Counted from the stretch's first letter, positions 43,125 to 53,060 are shown. The stretch: DNA of 64,000 nucleotides from Prorocentrum cordatum (GCA_963575745.1 CAUYUJ010020740.1:1-64000); one strand, 5' to 3'. Notes: generated from the letters alone by a model not told the origin. A program made the numbers and translations.

Positions 43125-45023
43125 GCCCCCATTGTGACCTCACACGTCCCAAAGTTCAGCGTCTGGTGCTACATTGGCTCAAAAGTGGCGAGATTTGGTG
43201 GATTCACCTCGGCCTCCCCTGCACGCGTTGGGTGCCCGTGGGAGGCAATCGCGATCCCTTGCCTGTGGATCGCGTCCTGGTCTCGTTCACCGTCCGCGTC
43301 CTACGGCTGTGCAGGCGGCTTGGGATCTTCGCGACCTTAAGAACCCGCCCGCGAGCCGCGTCTGGCACTGGCCTGCGCTCGAGCGGGAGCTCCGGCGCTT
43401 CAAGTGCCCCAAGGTGCTGTTCGACTCGTGCAGGTTCGGGGCTCCGTTCAAGAAGCCGGGCGCGATCGCGGGCAGCTTGCCAGGCTTGGAGGCTTTGGGG
43501 CTTCGCTGCTGCTGTGCCGGTCGGCATCGCGTTGAGCTTCAGGGAAAGGTCCGACATCCTACTCGAGGCTGGGTGTGGCGGACGACCCTCGCGAGCGCCT
43601 ACCTGCCGAGCTGGTGCCGGTTGCTGGTGTCCCTGGCTGGCCCCCATGCGCCGGGCGGCGCCTTCGGCCGAGCCACGGCGACAGAGCTCCAGGGCAGGGC
43701 TCACGCGCTGGCGAGCGCGGCAGGCTGCCGAGAGCCCCGAGCCGTCTCGGCGCCGATCTGCCCACAGCGCTTTCGGCTCCCCTGGCGGCCAGGGTGGGCC
43801 TCCGCGCTCGACCCGAAGCCGCGGCAGCGCTGATGCAGCTTCTGCGCCCTCACCAGCTCGCCCGTCGACCTGGACGCCGAGAGCATCGAACGAGGCAGCG
43901 GCCGCAGCTTCTCCGGGCAGGGCAGCCGCTGGGCGCGCCAGGGAGACCGACGGGCGCTTGGCGCCAGTGCCGAGGCCGCTGGCCAAGGCGCAGAGGCGGC
44001 GGCGCGCTGACGCCGCCGCTCGCGGCGACGCCGCGGCCGCCGATCGCGAGGCTGGCCCCGGAGACTACCTTCGGCTGGCCAGCTTGCGTCCGGCGACGCT
44101 CGCCAGCTATCGTAAGGCAGTTGAGGCCCTCGAGGCGTTTGCGCAGGAGCGTGGTCTCCCTTTGTCTTCACCGCCTGAGGCCGACTCGGCCTTGAATCTC
44201 TACTTCGAGGAACTGTTCTTTGCAGGCGAACCACAGTACGTCGGCCGCCGAGCCCTGCATGTTCTGCGCAAGCAGCGAGGTTGGTCTGCTGCACGGCCGA
44301 ACTTTCAGAAGGCAGAAGATGCCTTGGCTGGTTGGTCAACCAAGATCCCGCTGTTCTTGCGTGATCCGCCCCCGTTTGAGGCCGTTCAGCTGGTCTGCTC
44401 TGTCCTTGACAACGGCGCGGGCCTTGACCTTCTGGTCGCGCTTGGCGCCTTGGTCCAGTTTGACATGTATTTTCGGCCCAGCGAGCTCCTCTCGATAAAG
44501 CCCGAACATGTCTTTGGCTCTCGATGCTCAGGACCCTCCGCCGATATCACTGTCGTTGTTGCTCCGTTGAACGAAGACAAGCCAGCAAAGAATCGCGACT
44601 TCGATTGCGCAGTGAAGGCAGGCGCTGATCTGCCCCTCCGTCGCCTGGTGCCCGAGATTCTGCCTCGACTCCGTGCCCGGGCGCGGCGGCAAGGCCTCCC
44701 TATTCTTTTCGCCCCCTCTCTCTCTCGTGCAGTGCGAAAAAGCTTTGAAGGCCGCGGCTGTCACCGCGGGAGTGGTAGACCTTCTGTCAGTGCCCCATCA
44801 GCTTCGCCATTGTGGGCCTTCGCACGACGCCCTGCACGATGTTAGGCCCATCTCAAGTATTCAGGCTAGAGGGCGCTGGCGCGCCCGTGAAAGTGTCAGG
44901 ATCTATGAAAAGCACGGCAGCGCGCTTCGGCAGCGTTCGAAACTCTCGGCCTGGCTGCTTGCCAACGCTCAGAAGTTCTCGGAGGCGCGAGCTCGAGACA
45001 TGCTTCGTCGGGTATGTGCCTGA
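42795..45023 (+). pseudogene. YR element ORF3: methyltransferase-like domain plus tyrosine recombinase, frameshifted
   Basis: An ATG at 42795 opens a high-GC3 frame (MSAPVVKAAKVKRSLRR). The protein then changes frame near 43015, 43335, between 43640 and 43800, and near 44715. Segment one resembles a cytosine-C5-methyltransferase fold: FLEIFVGTANLTGAL (43034 on, motif-I-like), HLGLPCTRW (PC of motif IV) and NPPASRVWHW (usual ENP, here KNP). A basic, Ala-rich linker follows. The tyrosine recombinase then shows an N-terminal domain (DYLRLASLRPATLASYRKA), the first Arg in FRPSELLS (codon 44474), HQLR (44796-44807), GRW in place of H/W, and the nucleophile in RIYEKHG (Tyr codon 44904). The stop is at 45023. 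Recombinase residues are intact but this copy cannot make one polypeptide as read. Confidence 0.75.
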
Positions 45024-45143
45024 CCGCGTTGCTTGCTATTGGCGCCGATTTCGTCCATCTTGCCTCGGCTGGCGCTCGACGCCACAATGTTGTTCTTCTA
45101 TTTCCCGCCCGCCCTCCCTAGGGCATTTTCTATGGGGGTGGGA

Positions 45144-45350
45144 CTGGACACCTGGTGTTGTGGCTCTCTGGAGGTGCGATTTTGAATTGCACGCTGGCCT
45201 TGCGGCCATTTCTTCTTGAGAATCATCCGTGGATGTCACCACGGCGCTTGCCTTCTTGTTGCCGTCTGAAAAAGAGCGAGAGATGGAATCCAGAGTGTTG
45301 TCGCATGTTTCCGCGACCCCGTAGAGGGAGGCCCTGCCGTAAGACAGGAA
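45144..45350 (+). repeat. Split direct repeat B1
   Basis: 207 bp from ctggacacctggtgttgtgg to ccgtaagacaggaa, abutting A2 directly. Matches B2 at offset 329 with 4 substitutions and no gap. Confidence 0.95.
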
Positions 45351-45452
45351 TGATTTGTCTCTGACTGGCTGAATGGCCTCGACAGTTTCTGAGCGCACGA
45401 CCGCTCCGCCTGCGCTCTCTGTCTCGCCGAAACCGTTCTGGCTTAAAGCTCC
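45351..45452 (+). repeat. Split direct repeat A2
   Basis: tgatttgtctctgactgg to cttaaagctcc. Internal copy of the element's left end A1. Confidence 0.9.
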
Positions 45453-45472
45453 CACCCGCCTCCCCCGCACAC

Positions 45473-45679
45473 CTGGACACTTGGTGTTGTGGCTCTCTGG
45501 AGGTGCGATTTTGAATTGCACGCTGGCCTTGCGGCCATTTCTTCTTGAGAATCATCCGTGGATGTCACCACGACGCTTGCCTTCTTGTTGCCGTCTGAAA
45601 AAGAGCGAGAGATGGAATCCAGAGTGCTGTCGCATGTTTCCGCGACCCCGTAGGGGGAGGCCCTGCCGTAAGACAGGAA
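45473..45679 (+). repeat. Split direct repeat B2 (element right end)
   Basis: 207 bp, 98% identical to B1 by eye, ending gacaggaa immediately before LINE sequence gctattttccgcg. Confidence 0.95.
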
Positions 45680-45909
45680 GCTATTTTCCGCGATTGTAGA
45701 CCCAGTCGGTACATCCCCCACAATAGCTCCAATGTTTGGCATTCGTCGGCATGTGTACTGAGCGGTGCACGTATGGAGAAATCGTCGGCACACCAGCTGT
45801 GTGCACCGACCCTTATCTGGCGACAGGCCGAATGACAGGAATTGGCCGCGGACTAGCGGCCCACTGTGTCCTCACGGGAACTCAGAACCTTGAGCCGAAA
45901 TGGCTAAGG
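45680..45909 (-). mobile_element. LINE copy 2, displaced 5' tip (part 1)
   Basis: Matches 37120-37349 (about 95% by eye). On the minus strand it contains the spliced-leader relict, the leader region, the ATG at about 45752 and the first zinc-ribbon codons (PTNAKHWSYC-like, C-x2-C), and is cut exactly where the YR element ends. Confidence 0.8.
45889..45909 (-). other. Relict dinoflagellate spliced leader, LINE copy 2
   Basis: Minus strand ccttagccatttcggctcaag, about 19 of 21 matches to ccgtagccattttggctcaag. The adjoining plus-strand sequence is aggaggaagg, so the insertion point is next to a GGA tract. Confidence 0.8.
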
Positions 45910-46400
45910 AGGAAGGGGAGGAAGGGGGGGGATGAGAAGGAATAGGACGAGGAGGAGGAGGACGACGAGGAGGAAAAGGAGGGGGAGAAGGAGGAGGAGG
46001 AGGAAATTGAGGAAAATTATGAGAATGAGGAAAAGGAGTTTCGGTGGCAACCCAACCGCAAGGTAGCACAGAACCCCCCCCATCCGCGCCCTACCCCCGC
46101 CCCGAAGAGGGATGATGATGGTTTAGGAAGGACGAGGATGAAGAGACGAAGGGAGATGCGGGGGGGCGGACAGACAAGGGGGAGGGCGGATGAACGGCGG
46201 AGGATCGAGGATTGAGGATGAGGATCTGTAGTCCTCCCGGTCCTCCCTGTCCCCCCCCTCCCTCTCTCATCTTCCCTTCCTTTTCCCGGTCCCCCCCACG
46301 CGACCACAGCGTGATGACCAACGACTTCAGCGAATTCCCGTTCCTTCTCTTCCTCCCCTTTCCACTCCTCTTCCTCGCCCCCCCCCTCGTCCTTCACCCC
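45910..46400. repeat. GGA/GAC purine tract and C/T-rich tract
   Basis: Purine-rich from 45910 to about 46020, mixed to 46240, then C/T-rich to 46400. No gene. Confidence 0.7.
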
Positions 46401-47325
46401 TTTCCATCGATGGACCGTGCGGTGAGGTCGTTGGGGAATCGGAAGTCATGATGCGGTCTGTCACCGCACCGTTTCGGGACGCCAGCGGTCAAGGAGGAGG
46501 AGGGTGTGGAGGGGATGGGCCCCTTCGTTTCTTCTGAGCGGTCCCCGCAGATGTGGCGCTCGCACACCTTGCTCTTGCTCGAGCCACCACAGAGGCGTCC
46601 GAGCCTGGGCTGCAGCAGGAGTTTTTCTTTCACCAGTCTCCAGGCCGCCCAACTTAGTCCCGAACAGACCCCAGATCTCCAACGTTTCGATTAAATCTAG
46701 ATGTGCGTTTTTTGTCCGCCGTGGTGCGCCCTGTTCGTTGTTCGGGAGGAATGAACAGTTATCAATGACGCGTGCATGATCTGTCAGAGTTGCTTGCTCG
46801 CATGATGTGCCAAAGCCTGGAGCTCCAAGAGAAACGCGCCGATGGGGTCGTCGGGCGGGCGTGGCATTGGTACAGCGTTTGGTCTCTCCGACTCTGTTTA
46901 GGGCCACAGGACGGCCAAGCACCATTCGGGGTGAAATATCGGTCCCTGAGGCTGAGGGGTTCGAGAACACGTCCATGAGGGGGGACATCTAGTGGACGAC
47001 CAGCTCAGGGGGTGGGGGGAAACCTCGACCAGAAACCACCGATAGATCGATGTCAGGGCTCCGATAGCGAATCCGCACGTCCTTGGGCTGGTTTGGCTAT
47101 CGGGCCTCTGTCGGCGATCAATTGGCGAGTGAGGGTGGATGCGTCCCCTCTCTGAGCTGGCAAACAAGGACTACAAGCACTGACGGCCTCGGCCCCCCGC
47201 GCAGGCCCTCAAGGGCCCCGCTCCCGGCGGAACCGCGCGCTCGCTCGCTGGCTCGCTCGCTCGCTCGCACCCCCTAGCGTTGCCCCTAAGTCCAGTGCCC
47301 GCGTATTGCAGATGCCGCCGATGCA
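46401..47325. other. No gene; short inverted repeat and (GCTC)n
   Basis: accgtgcggtga (46414-46425) is followed by tcaccgcaccg (46461 on), a near-perfect inverted pair also seen at 55.9 kb. (GCTC)n occupies about 47228-47268. The rest is unique-looking without a supported frame. Confidence 0.45.
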
Positions 47326-47329
47326 CAGG

Positions 47330-47890
47330 CGGTGCATCCAGCGAGGCGGGTGGTGAAATCTTTCAACGCCATCATAATAAGTTTCGATCCGACCGAGCCG
47401 ACCCGAAATGCAAAGTTCGAGGCCTCAAGATCTGGGATGTTGTCGGAGGTTCACGCCGAGGCGCCGACGCCTGGAGCCCTTTCTATCCGTTCAGACATCG
47501 CCGAGGCATCGGCGTACATTTAGCGAGGCGGGCGGTGAGATCTCCCGACCGACACCGTCGGAGTACATTTCGATCTGACCGATCAGATCCGATACCGATT
47601 CTGGCCCGATGCGATTCGATTCCGATTCTCCGACCGCCAATGCGGCCCGATGCCTTGCATGGCGCCGTTGTGCATTCTGGCGCGGCCGATCCGATTCGAT
47701 GGCGACTCCGTGTTGATGCGGCCCGGTCCGACCGAGCCGGCGCACGTTCCGAGTCGGCCCGATTTCGCGATTCGATTTTGGTTGCTCCTGCCCATGCATC
47801 GGTCATGCATCTCAGCGCCGCGGTCGGTGAGATCTTCCGATGCCATCTGCTCGAGCCACAGTCTGGGCGGCTTCCGCCAGACTGATTAGT
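47330..47890. repeat. Diverged repeat with CGAT-rich spacer
   Basis: The phrase agcgaggcggg-ggtgaaatc or ggtgagatc recurs at about 47337, 47522 and 47816. Between them are many cgat and gattcgat words. Frames are open on both strands but match nothing I know. Confidence 0.45.
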
Positions 47891-47959
47891 TCGGCCCTCG
47901 CGCTTGAGGCCTATTGAGTCCTGTCCCCCGCAGGGCCAACTGCCTTCTACTTCAGGATG

Positions 47960-48090
47960 TGCGCCGGCGTGGAGGAGGGAGGGGAGGAGGACGAGGAGGA
48001 GGAGAAGGAGCAGGAGGAGGGGGACGAGGAGAAGGGGGGGAGGAAGAGGAGGAGGAGGAGGAGGAGGAGGAGGAGGAGGAGGAGGACCCC
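47960..48090. repeat. (GGA)n microsatellite
   Basis: GGA repeat ending at 48087, about 250 bp beyond the stop codon of the minus-strand LINE frame (48338). Confidence 0.9.
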
Positions 48091-48337
48091 CACTCACTGT
48101 ATGCTGCTACAGACGGCACTGCAGGTGAATGCGTGGACGGCTGCAGGATGAAGGGTGCCCAGCACCGAAGTTAAAGAGTGCACTGAAGCAACGACATCAG
48201 CACAGAAAAGTAAAGGCCAGAGGAGGTTGGAGCACCCTGGGGGTGGGAACCAACACAGAGTCCTCTGGGCAGGTGGCCCCGCCAGCTCCCAGAGACCCCG
48301 AGGGGGGGTGGAAGCAAGTGGTGCGGCCGTCAGTGCG

Positions 48338-50326
48338 CTAAAGCTGAACGACGGGCTCCTGCCCGGAATCCCACACACGAGAGCTCTGCGGAGGCAATCC
48401 TTTGCGAACTCGCTGCAAAGCTTGTAGCTGCTTAGGGGAAATACGGTGCGGCCCATCCAGGGCCACAACGCAACCAGCTAACAGGTTGACCGGTCGCTGC
48501 GTGGCCCACGCACCACACAAGCCACAACATGTAGATTTGCCTTTATGCCACAGCTCATGTGAAGAAGACAGTTGCTGCCCTGCAATGAAAGCAGGGTGGG
48601 CTACGAGCATAGGCGGATCGTCCATGCCAAGCCTGATCCAAAGGGCACCATCGATAGGGGCCAGGGGACCAGGCGCAGACCTCAGGCGGGGGGGCGGGAC
48701 AGGGGCCCTCGGAGCCAGGGCCGCGCAGGCCGAAAGGACACGGTCCCGAACCCCCCGAGTCTTTTCTTTGGCATGGAGTCCGCATTCAGAACAGCGCCAG
48801 AGACCAGGCGCGTGCAATTCAAAATGGTGCTGCGATCGGCTCACAAAATCTACTCGCTTCTGGCGGAGGGCGAGCAGCCTCGGAACCTTTGCTTTCACGA
48901 CCACGCGCTCCTTGTTCTTCGGCTTACTCGCGATCTCCAAAGTGAGAGTGGCAATCCGGAGCAAGACCTGTTTGGCCTTAAGCTCAAGCGCCAGCAAAGC
49001 TTGGCACTGGTGCGCGGGTACCTGATGCGCATCTGCTTTACTGGCGGCGAGCTCGTCCGCTACGCGATTGATATAGACATGATACGGGTCAGTGCTTCTC
49101 CAAAACCGTTCAAACTTGTCCGAATTCTCTGCTAAATGTGACGGCACATGCACTAGCTCAAGGGGAACAGACCTCTTAGTAGCCAACACCCAGAACTCCC
49201 ACCACAGGTCAGCATTGGCAAGGTGAAGGCAGTGGTTCCTGCCCTTATCATAGGCCTTGACATGATTTATATGGCCACATACAATCACGAGCGATTCAGA
49301 CCACCTGACATGGCGTACAATCTCCACGAGAGCAGTGAGCTCTGCTCTGGGAACACTCTGGCGGGAGCTGTCACAGACACCTGTAACTCCATGGCTCCAG
49401 GAAGGCACTCCGTCCTCATCAACCTCCAGGCGAGCAAAACTAAAAGAGCCTCTGCGGAGAAGCGGGTACTGCGACCACTGTCCGCCTGCAGCATCAGAGC
49501 CATAGGTTCCGCCAGGGAATGGGGTCGAGGGCTCGCACCCGAGGTACTCCAGAAGGCGAGGGGAAGGAGAGGGAGGAAGATCCAACCAATCACTAGGAAT
49601 GAGCCCTCTTCCCCAGAAAATTTGGGCCACCTCGAAATCTGCAAGGGCCCCATGCCGCAGATGCTCAGTGTCAGTCACCCGGGCGCTGTCATGACTGGCA
49701 TTACACATACATTCCCAAGCCCTGTGCTGAGGGCTCTCATCGGATCGAAAACATCGCTGGCAAACGCTATCGGGAACAATGCCACATTCGAATTTGCGCG
49801 ATTCTGTCCACATGCCTCTGGCCGCAATGGTTCTGACCATTGCTGCCAGACCTGCCTCACCGTCTTTCGTGAGTTTCCTAGCGAGCTCTCCCACGTGCTG
49901 CCAAGAGACTCCTCGCTCAGCACCGTTCCCGAGATAAAACTTAGAGGCCTCCAGCCACTGCATGCTCTCGATGCTGGCGCTTAAATCTTCCAATAACGGA
50001 GTGGCAGGGAAAGATACATCTTCTACCCGAACCCAGGAATCTCCCTCCGGATTGATAAATTCGCGAGCGCCGGGGCAAGACCATCCTATGTGCAACAAAC
50101 TCGCCTGCAAGGCTGAAAGTGGGCCCCTCACCCAACTCCAGCCTTTCTTCGCTCTGTTCAACGAGATCTGCCAGGCAGCTTCAACTCGAGAGAAAAGATT
50201 CGGGGGTTTTGCGAGCCGGCCCAGCCACGTGGCTACGAGGCGACGAATGTGGACCTGGACAGGGTCACGGCCCGCCCCGAAAGACAGCCTGATAGCAGAG
50301 GTCGCACACGTGCCTGGACCACTCAC
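48338..50326 (-). CDS. LINE ORF2 downstream half: CCHC knuckle, RNase H, C-terminal Cys motif
   Basis: A 662-residue open frame, the downstream half of a LINE ORF2 whose RT half is in the next frame at 50323-51690. A knuckle C189-x2-C192-x8-H201-x4-C206 precedes RNase HI. Acidic positions: D278 in TYGSDAAG, E329 in VPRAEL, and D424 in NRVADELAA are present, but the third, normally Asp in a V-x-S-D-like strand, reads IVCGH (G351), so the domain is probably inactive. The C-terminal SHELWHKGKSTCCGLCGAW motif is the Cys-rich tail typical of these proteins. The frame has no stops; the Met at 50326 is not the true start. A single frame change joins it to the RT half. Confidence 0.8.
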   Translation of the reverse strand: MSGPGTCATSAIRLSFGAGRDPVQVHIRRLVATWLGRLAKPPNLFSRVEAAWQISLNRAKKGWSWVRGPLSALQASLLHIGWSCPGAREFINPEGDSWVRVEDVSFPATPLLEDLSASIESMQWLEASKFYLGNGAERGVSWQHVGELARKLTKDGEAGLAAMVRTIAARGMWTESRKFECGIVPDSVCQRCFRSDESPQHRAWECMCNASHDSARVTDTEHLRHGALADFEVAQIFWGRGLIPSDWLDLPPSPSPRLLEYLGCEPSTPFPGGTYGSDAAGGQWSQYPLLRRGSFSFARLEVDEDGVPSWSHGVTGVCDSSRQSVPRAELTALVEIVRHVRWSESLVIVCGHINHVKAYDKGRNHCLHLANADLWWEFWVLATKRSVPLELVHVPSHLAENSDKFERFWRSTDPYHVYINRVADELAASKADAHQVPAHQCQALLALELKAKQVLLRIATLTLEIASKPKNKERVVVKAKVPRLLALRQKRVDFVSRSQHHFELHAPGLWRCSECGLHAKEKTRGVRDRVLSACAALAPRAPVPPPRLRSAPGPLAPIDGALWIRLGMDDPPMLVAHPAFIAGQQLSSSHELWHKGKSTCCGLCGAWATQRPVNLLAGCVVALDGPHRISPKQLQALQRVRKGLPPQSSRVWDSGQEPVVQL

Positions 50327-51690
50327 AAGACTACTGGCATGCGACCTCGGCGCAGCAATCGGAGACTAGAAGGGCTGATCCCGTGCACTTCAGCAGCCCA
50401 CATCGCCTTGGGGTAGGCATTCGTAAAATATAACTTCGGCGAACGCTTGTCGGCACGAGTGAAACGCATTATCTTGCCGGCAGCCCGGGCACCCTTGCGA
50501 AACCTATCTTGCCGGACCTTGGCCGCGCGACGATTCAAGAAGGTTGTGTCATGGCCTAGATCCCTAGCGTGCAAAACTGCCCCGACGCCTGCTAATGCAG
50601 TACCTGCCGCTGCATGCGAAAGCTGATTCCGCAGCGAAGCATTCGAGGCCAGAAAAACACACTTTGGAACTGAGAGCTTGCACTCGGCCTTCAGGAGGCC
50701 CCTCACCAACGTGCGAACAACAACAGGGAAAATGCCGAGGATCGACTGCTCAGTTCCGAAGATGCGAAACGGGATGTCATCAACCCATTGCCTCAAATGA
50801 AGGGCTGCGCTGGTATTAAAAGCGGCATCACAGGTACTGTGAAGACACGCGCGCGAGAGAGAGACAGCCTGTCCGCAGCCCGGCAAAACATCTCCCGACG
50901 GGAGGACACCTCTGTGAACAGCCTGGTCCAGCGTGAGAAGCCTTGGCCCTAGGTACGCTTCCACGGCGAGCGCCAAGAGCCGCACAGGACATCCTAAATC
51001 CCTGGCAGCTTCGGCCAACGCTGCCATCTCGAGTTGGTCGTAAAATTTAGTGAGGTTGAGAAGACCCCCTCCGACCATGAACCCTCGAAGGATGGCCAAT
51101 CCACTTTCCAACTCATCCAACCACCCCGCCTCATCAGCCCCGCCACCCACGGACTTATCCCACGCCCCGTGGTGGGCAGAATCCCACTTAGAAATGTACC
51201 GGTGCCGTATGCGTACCAAGACGACATAGGCAAAGCCCATTAAGGCGATGGGGCGGAAGCCTCCGTCAGGCTTATCCAGAAGCGCAATGAGACAGAAAGC
51301 CTGGGACAAAGGCAGGGTGGCCGAGCACTCGATATCCGTGAGCAGCGCAACGAACTGCATCTTGGCTTCTACACTGGCCTCCTTGATCAACCGAGGGGGA
51401 ATCAGGTCAGGGCCGCGCCCTCGGCCGTCAGGCATTGATTTCAACGCCGCGTCCAACATATCAAGCGTGATGGGATCTAGAGGCGGGCTTTCACGAGCCA
51501 ACGACCGCAAATTGGCAAGACACTTGCGAGCAGAGTCGGCGGAGTGTTGTTGCCAGTATCCCGACCACACACGAGCCTGAAACTCCAAACGTTCAGGGAC
51601 ATTGCCAACAATATAATCGCCATCCTGGGTGTCCTTGACAAGGTGGCTACGGTCTGGCTTCAAGGCGCGGTGAGCTCCTCTGGCCGATCC
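50323..51690 (-). pseudogene. LINE ORF2 reverse transcriptase half (5'-truncated)
   Basis: The open frame (to 51822, 499 residues) contains a LINE RT: GRGPDLIPPRLIKEA (about 135-149), LIALLDKPDGGFRPIAL (178-194), motif A LLNLTKFYDQL (254-264) with Asn256 where catalytic Asp is expected, motif B GVLPSGDVLPGCGQAVSLSR (305-324), and motif C QWVDDIPF (345-352) with both Asp present. The first about 43 residues, including a long Pro run, come from the neighbouring (GGA)n tract and a dispersed repeat, so the LINE is truncated at about 51690 and the start codon is adventitious. The frame breaks near 50325 before the RNase H half. With N256 and G351 this copy is unlikely to be active. Confidence 0.75.
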
Positions 51691-51692
51691 CT

Positions 51693-51755
51693 CAGGAGGA
51701 GGAGGAGGAGGAGGAGGAGGAGGAGGAGGAGGAGGAGAGGGAGGAGGAGGAGGAG
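51693..51755. repeat. (GGA)n at the truncated 5' end of the LINE
   Basis: GGA repeat that encodes the Pro run of the minus-strand frame. Confidence 0.9.
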
Positions 51756-52600
51756 GACCAATGTAAACCCAAGACCCATCAACGCTGTTGAAGTATAGCC
51801 TCCCGCCAAGAACCCTCTTCATAGGCCCCTAGAAAAAGGTCGTTTCCACAAGGAATTGCCCCGTTGGGGGACAACCATGTGAACATCTTGAAGCGTGCTA
51901 AAGCACCACTCATTCTCAGGACTGCAAAGCAGAGCCACGATTTTTACGTCTTGGCGACCCCGAATCGTGCCAGACCACCGTTCCTGGGATTTCACCTCCG
52001 CAAATTAACGTAAATGTCGCGCCCCAACAATCCAGAGTCGTTCCAAAACACCACTTTTGTTGCGCTAGCCATGAGAATCAGTGAAACGCCTGCGAATGTT
52101 TAAAACGAATGTGCGCCGCGATATGGCGAGAACTACATTTTGGAAGGAGCCGCCCTCAATCCATAAAACTCTTGCAACTTTGTAAAACGAATGTGCGCAG
52201 CGCTAACGCGAGAGCCACATCTTGAACACCACCTGCCCTCCACCCGTAAACCCTTGCAAAGTCTTAGATCGAATGAGAGTTCGCTAAGGCGAGAGTCACC
52301 TATTGGAATGGAACCACCTTCAATCCGTGAAACTGCGTAGAGTTTGAAAACGAATGTGTGCGGGGCTAGGGCGAGAGCCACATTTTGAAAACGTCCCTCC
52401 CTCAATTCATGCAACTCTTGCAAGTTTTACAACGAATATCCGCGGCTCTGAGGCGAGATCCACATTTTGAAAACCACCCGCCCTCCATCTGTGAAGCTGT
52501 TGTCAATTTCTAAGCATCGGGGTCATACGTGGTGGGGAAGTCTCAGGCGAAACGACAGGCCCTTTCGACCGGCCTTGGAGTACGATAGGGAAGAGAGCTA
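51756..52600. repeat. Dispersed repeat copy A with 82-bp tandem units
   Basis: Starts with aacccaagacccatcaacg and continues through tcgtgccagaccaccgttcc to five 82-bp units (aacgaatgtgcg-type landmark at 52104, 52186, 52268, 52349 and 52431) and a gtctcaggcgaaac end block. Paralogous to 53870-54740. No gene. Confidence 0.75.
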
Positions 52601-53060
52601 CCTACAAGGAAAAGGCATGGTCGAGAAGGAGGAGGAGGACGAGAAAGTAGAGAGCAGGAGGAGGAGCAGGAGGAGGAGAAAGAGGAGGAGGAGGAGGAGA
52701 AGCGATGAAGAGGGGGAGAAAGAGGAGGGGAGGGCGGACGAGGAGGAGCAGCACGATGGCGCCGGGAGGAGAGAGGAGTGAGCGGAAGCTCGTGGAGATC
52801 GGGGAAGACGAATTGCGCGAGCGAGGACCCGGGTGAAAACGCAATTACGGGGATGTTCAGGAGGAGTACGAGGAAGAGACGGAGAGGGAAGAACGAGAGA
52901 GACGATGAGGAGGAAGCAGGAAGCGGGAGGAGGGAGGACGAGAACGATCAGAAGGGAGTGTGAGGGAGGGAGGGAGGGAGTGGGGAATTGTGGAGAAGGA
53001 GGAGGAGATTAAAGGAATGAGGAGTCTTCGGGAAGTCGAGGAGAACGATACGGAGTAGTA
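52601..53060. repeat. GGA/GAG purine tract
   Basis: Dense purine repeats on the plus strand with brief mixed interruptions. No gene. Confidence 0.8.

Larger units (their letters stand above)
38385..45679 (+). mobile_element. Tyrosine-recombinase retrotransposon with split direct repeats
   Basis: A 7295-bp element organised A1 (38385-38497) - ORF0 - ORF1 - RT/RNase H - methyltransferase-like/YR ORF - B1 (45144-45350) - A2 (45351-45452) - B2 (45473-45679). This split direct repeat plan is known for PAT- and Ngaro-type YR retrotransposons and differs from DIRS1, which has inverted ends. Boundaries are set by the repeats themselves and by an uninterrupted paralogous site at 37111-37130. The dinucleotide GC is present on both sides (38383-38384 and 45680-45681), with no longer target duplication. 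B1 and B2 differ at only 4 of 207 positions, which suggests a fairly recent insertion, although the last ORF is frameshifted. Confidence 0.9.

Noticed and set aside
45351-45679. A2-B2 as a long terminal repeat
   Set aside because: The left end carries only A1, not A2-B2. The repeats are split rather than terminal, and the element encodes a tyrosine recombinase instead of a DDE integrase.
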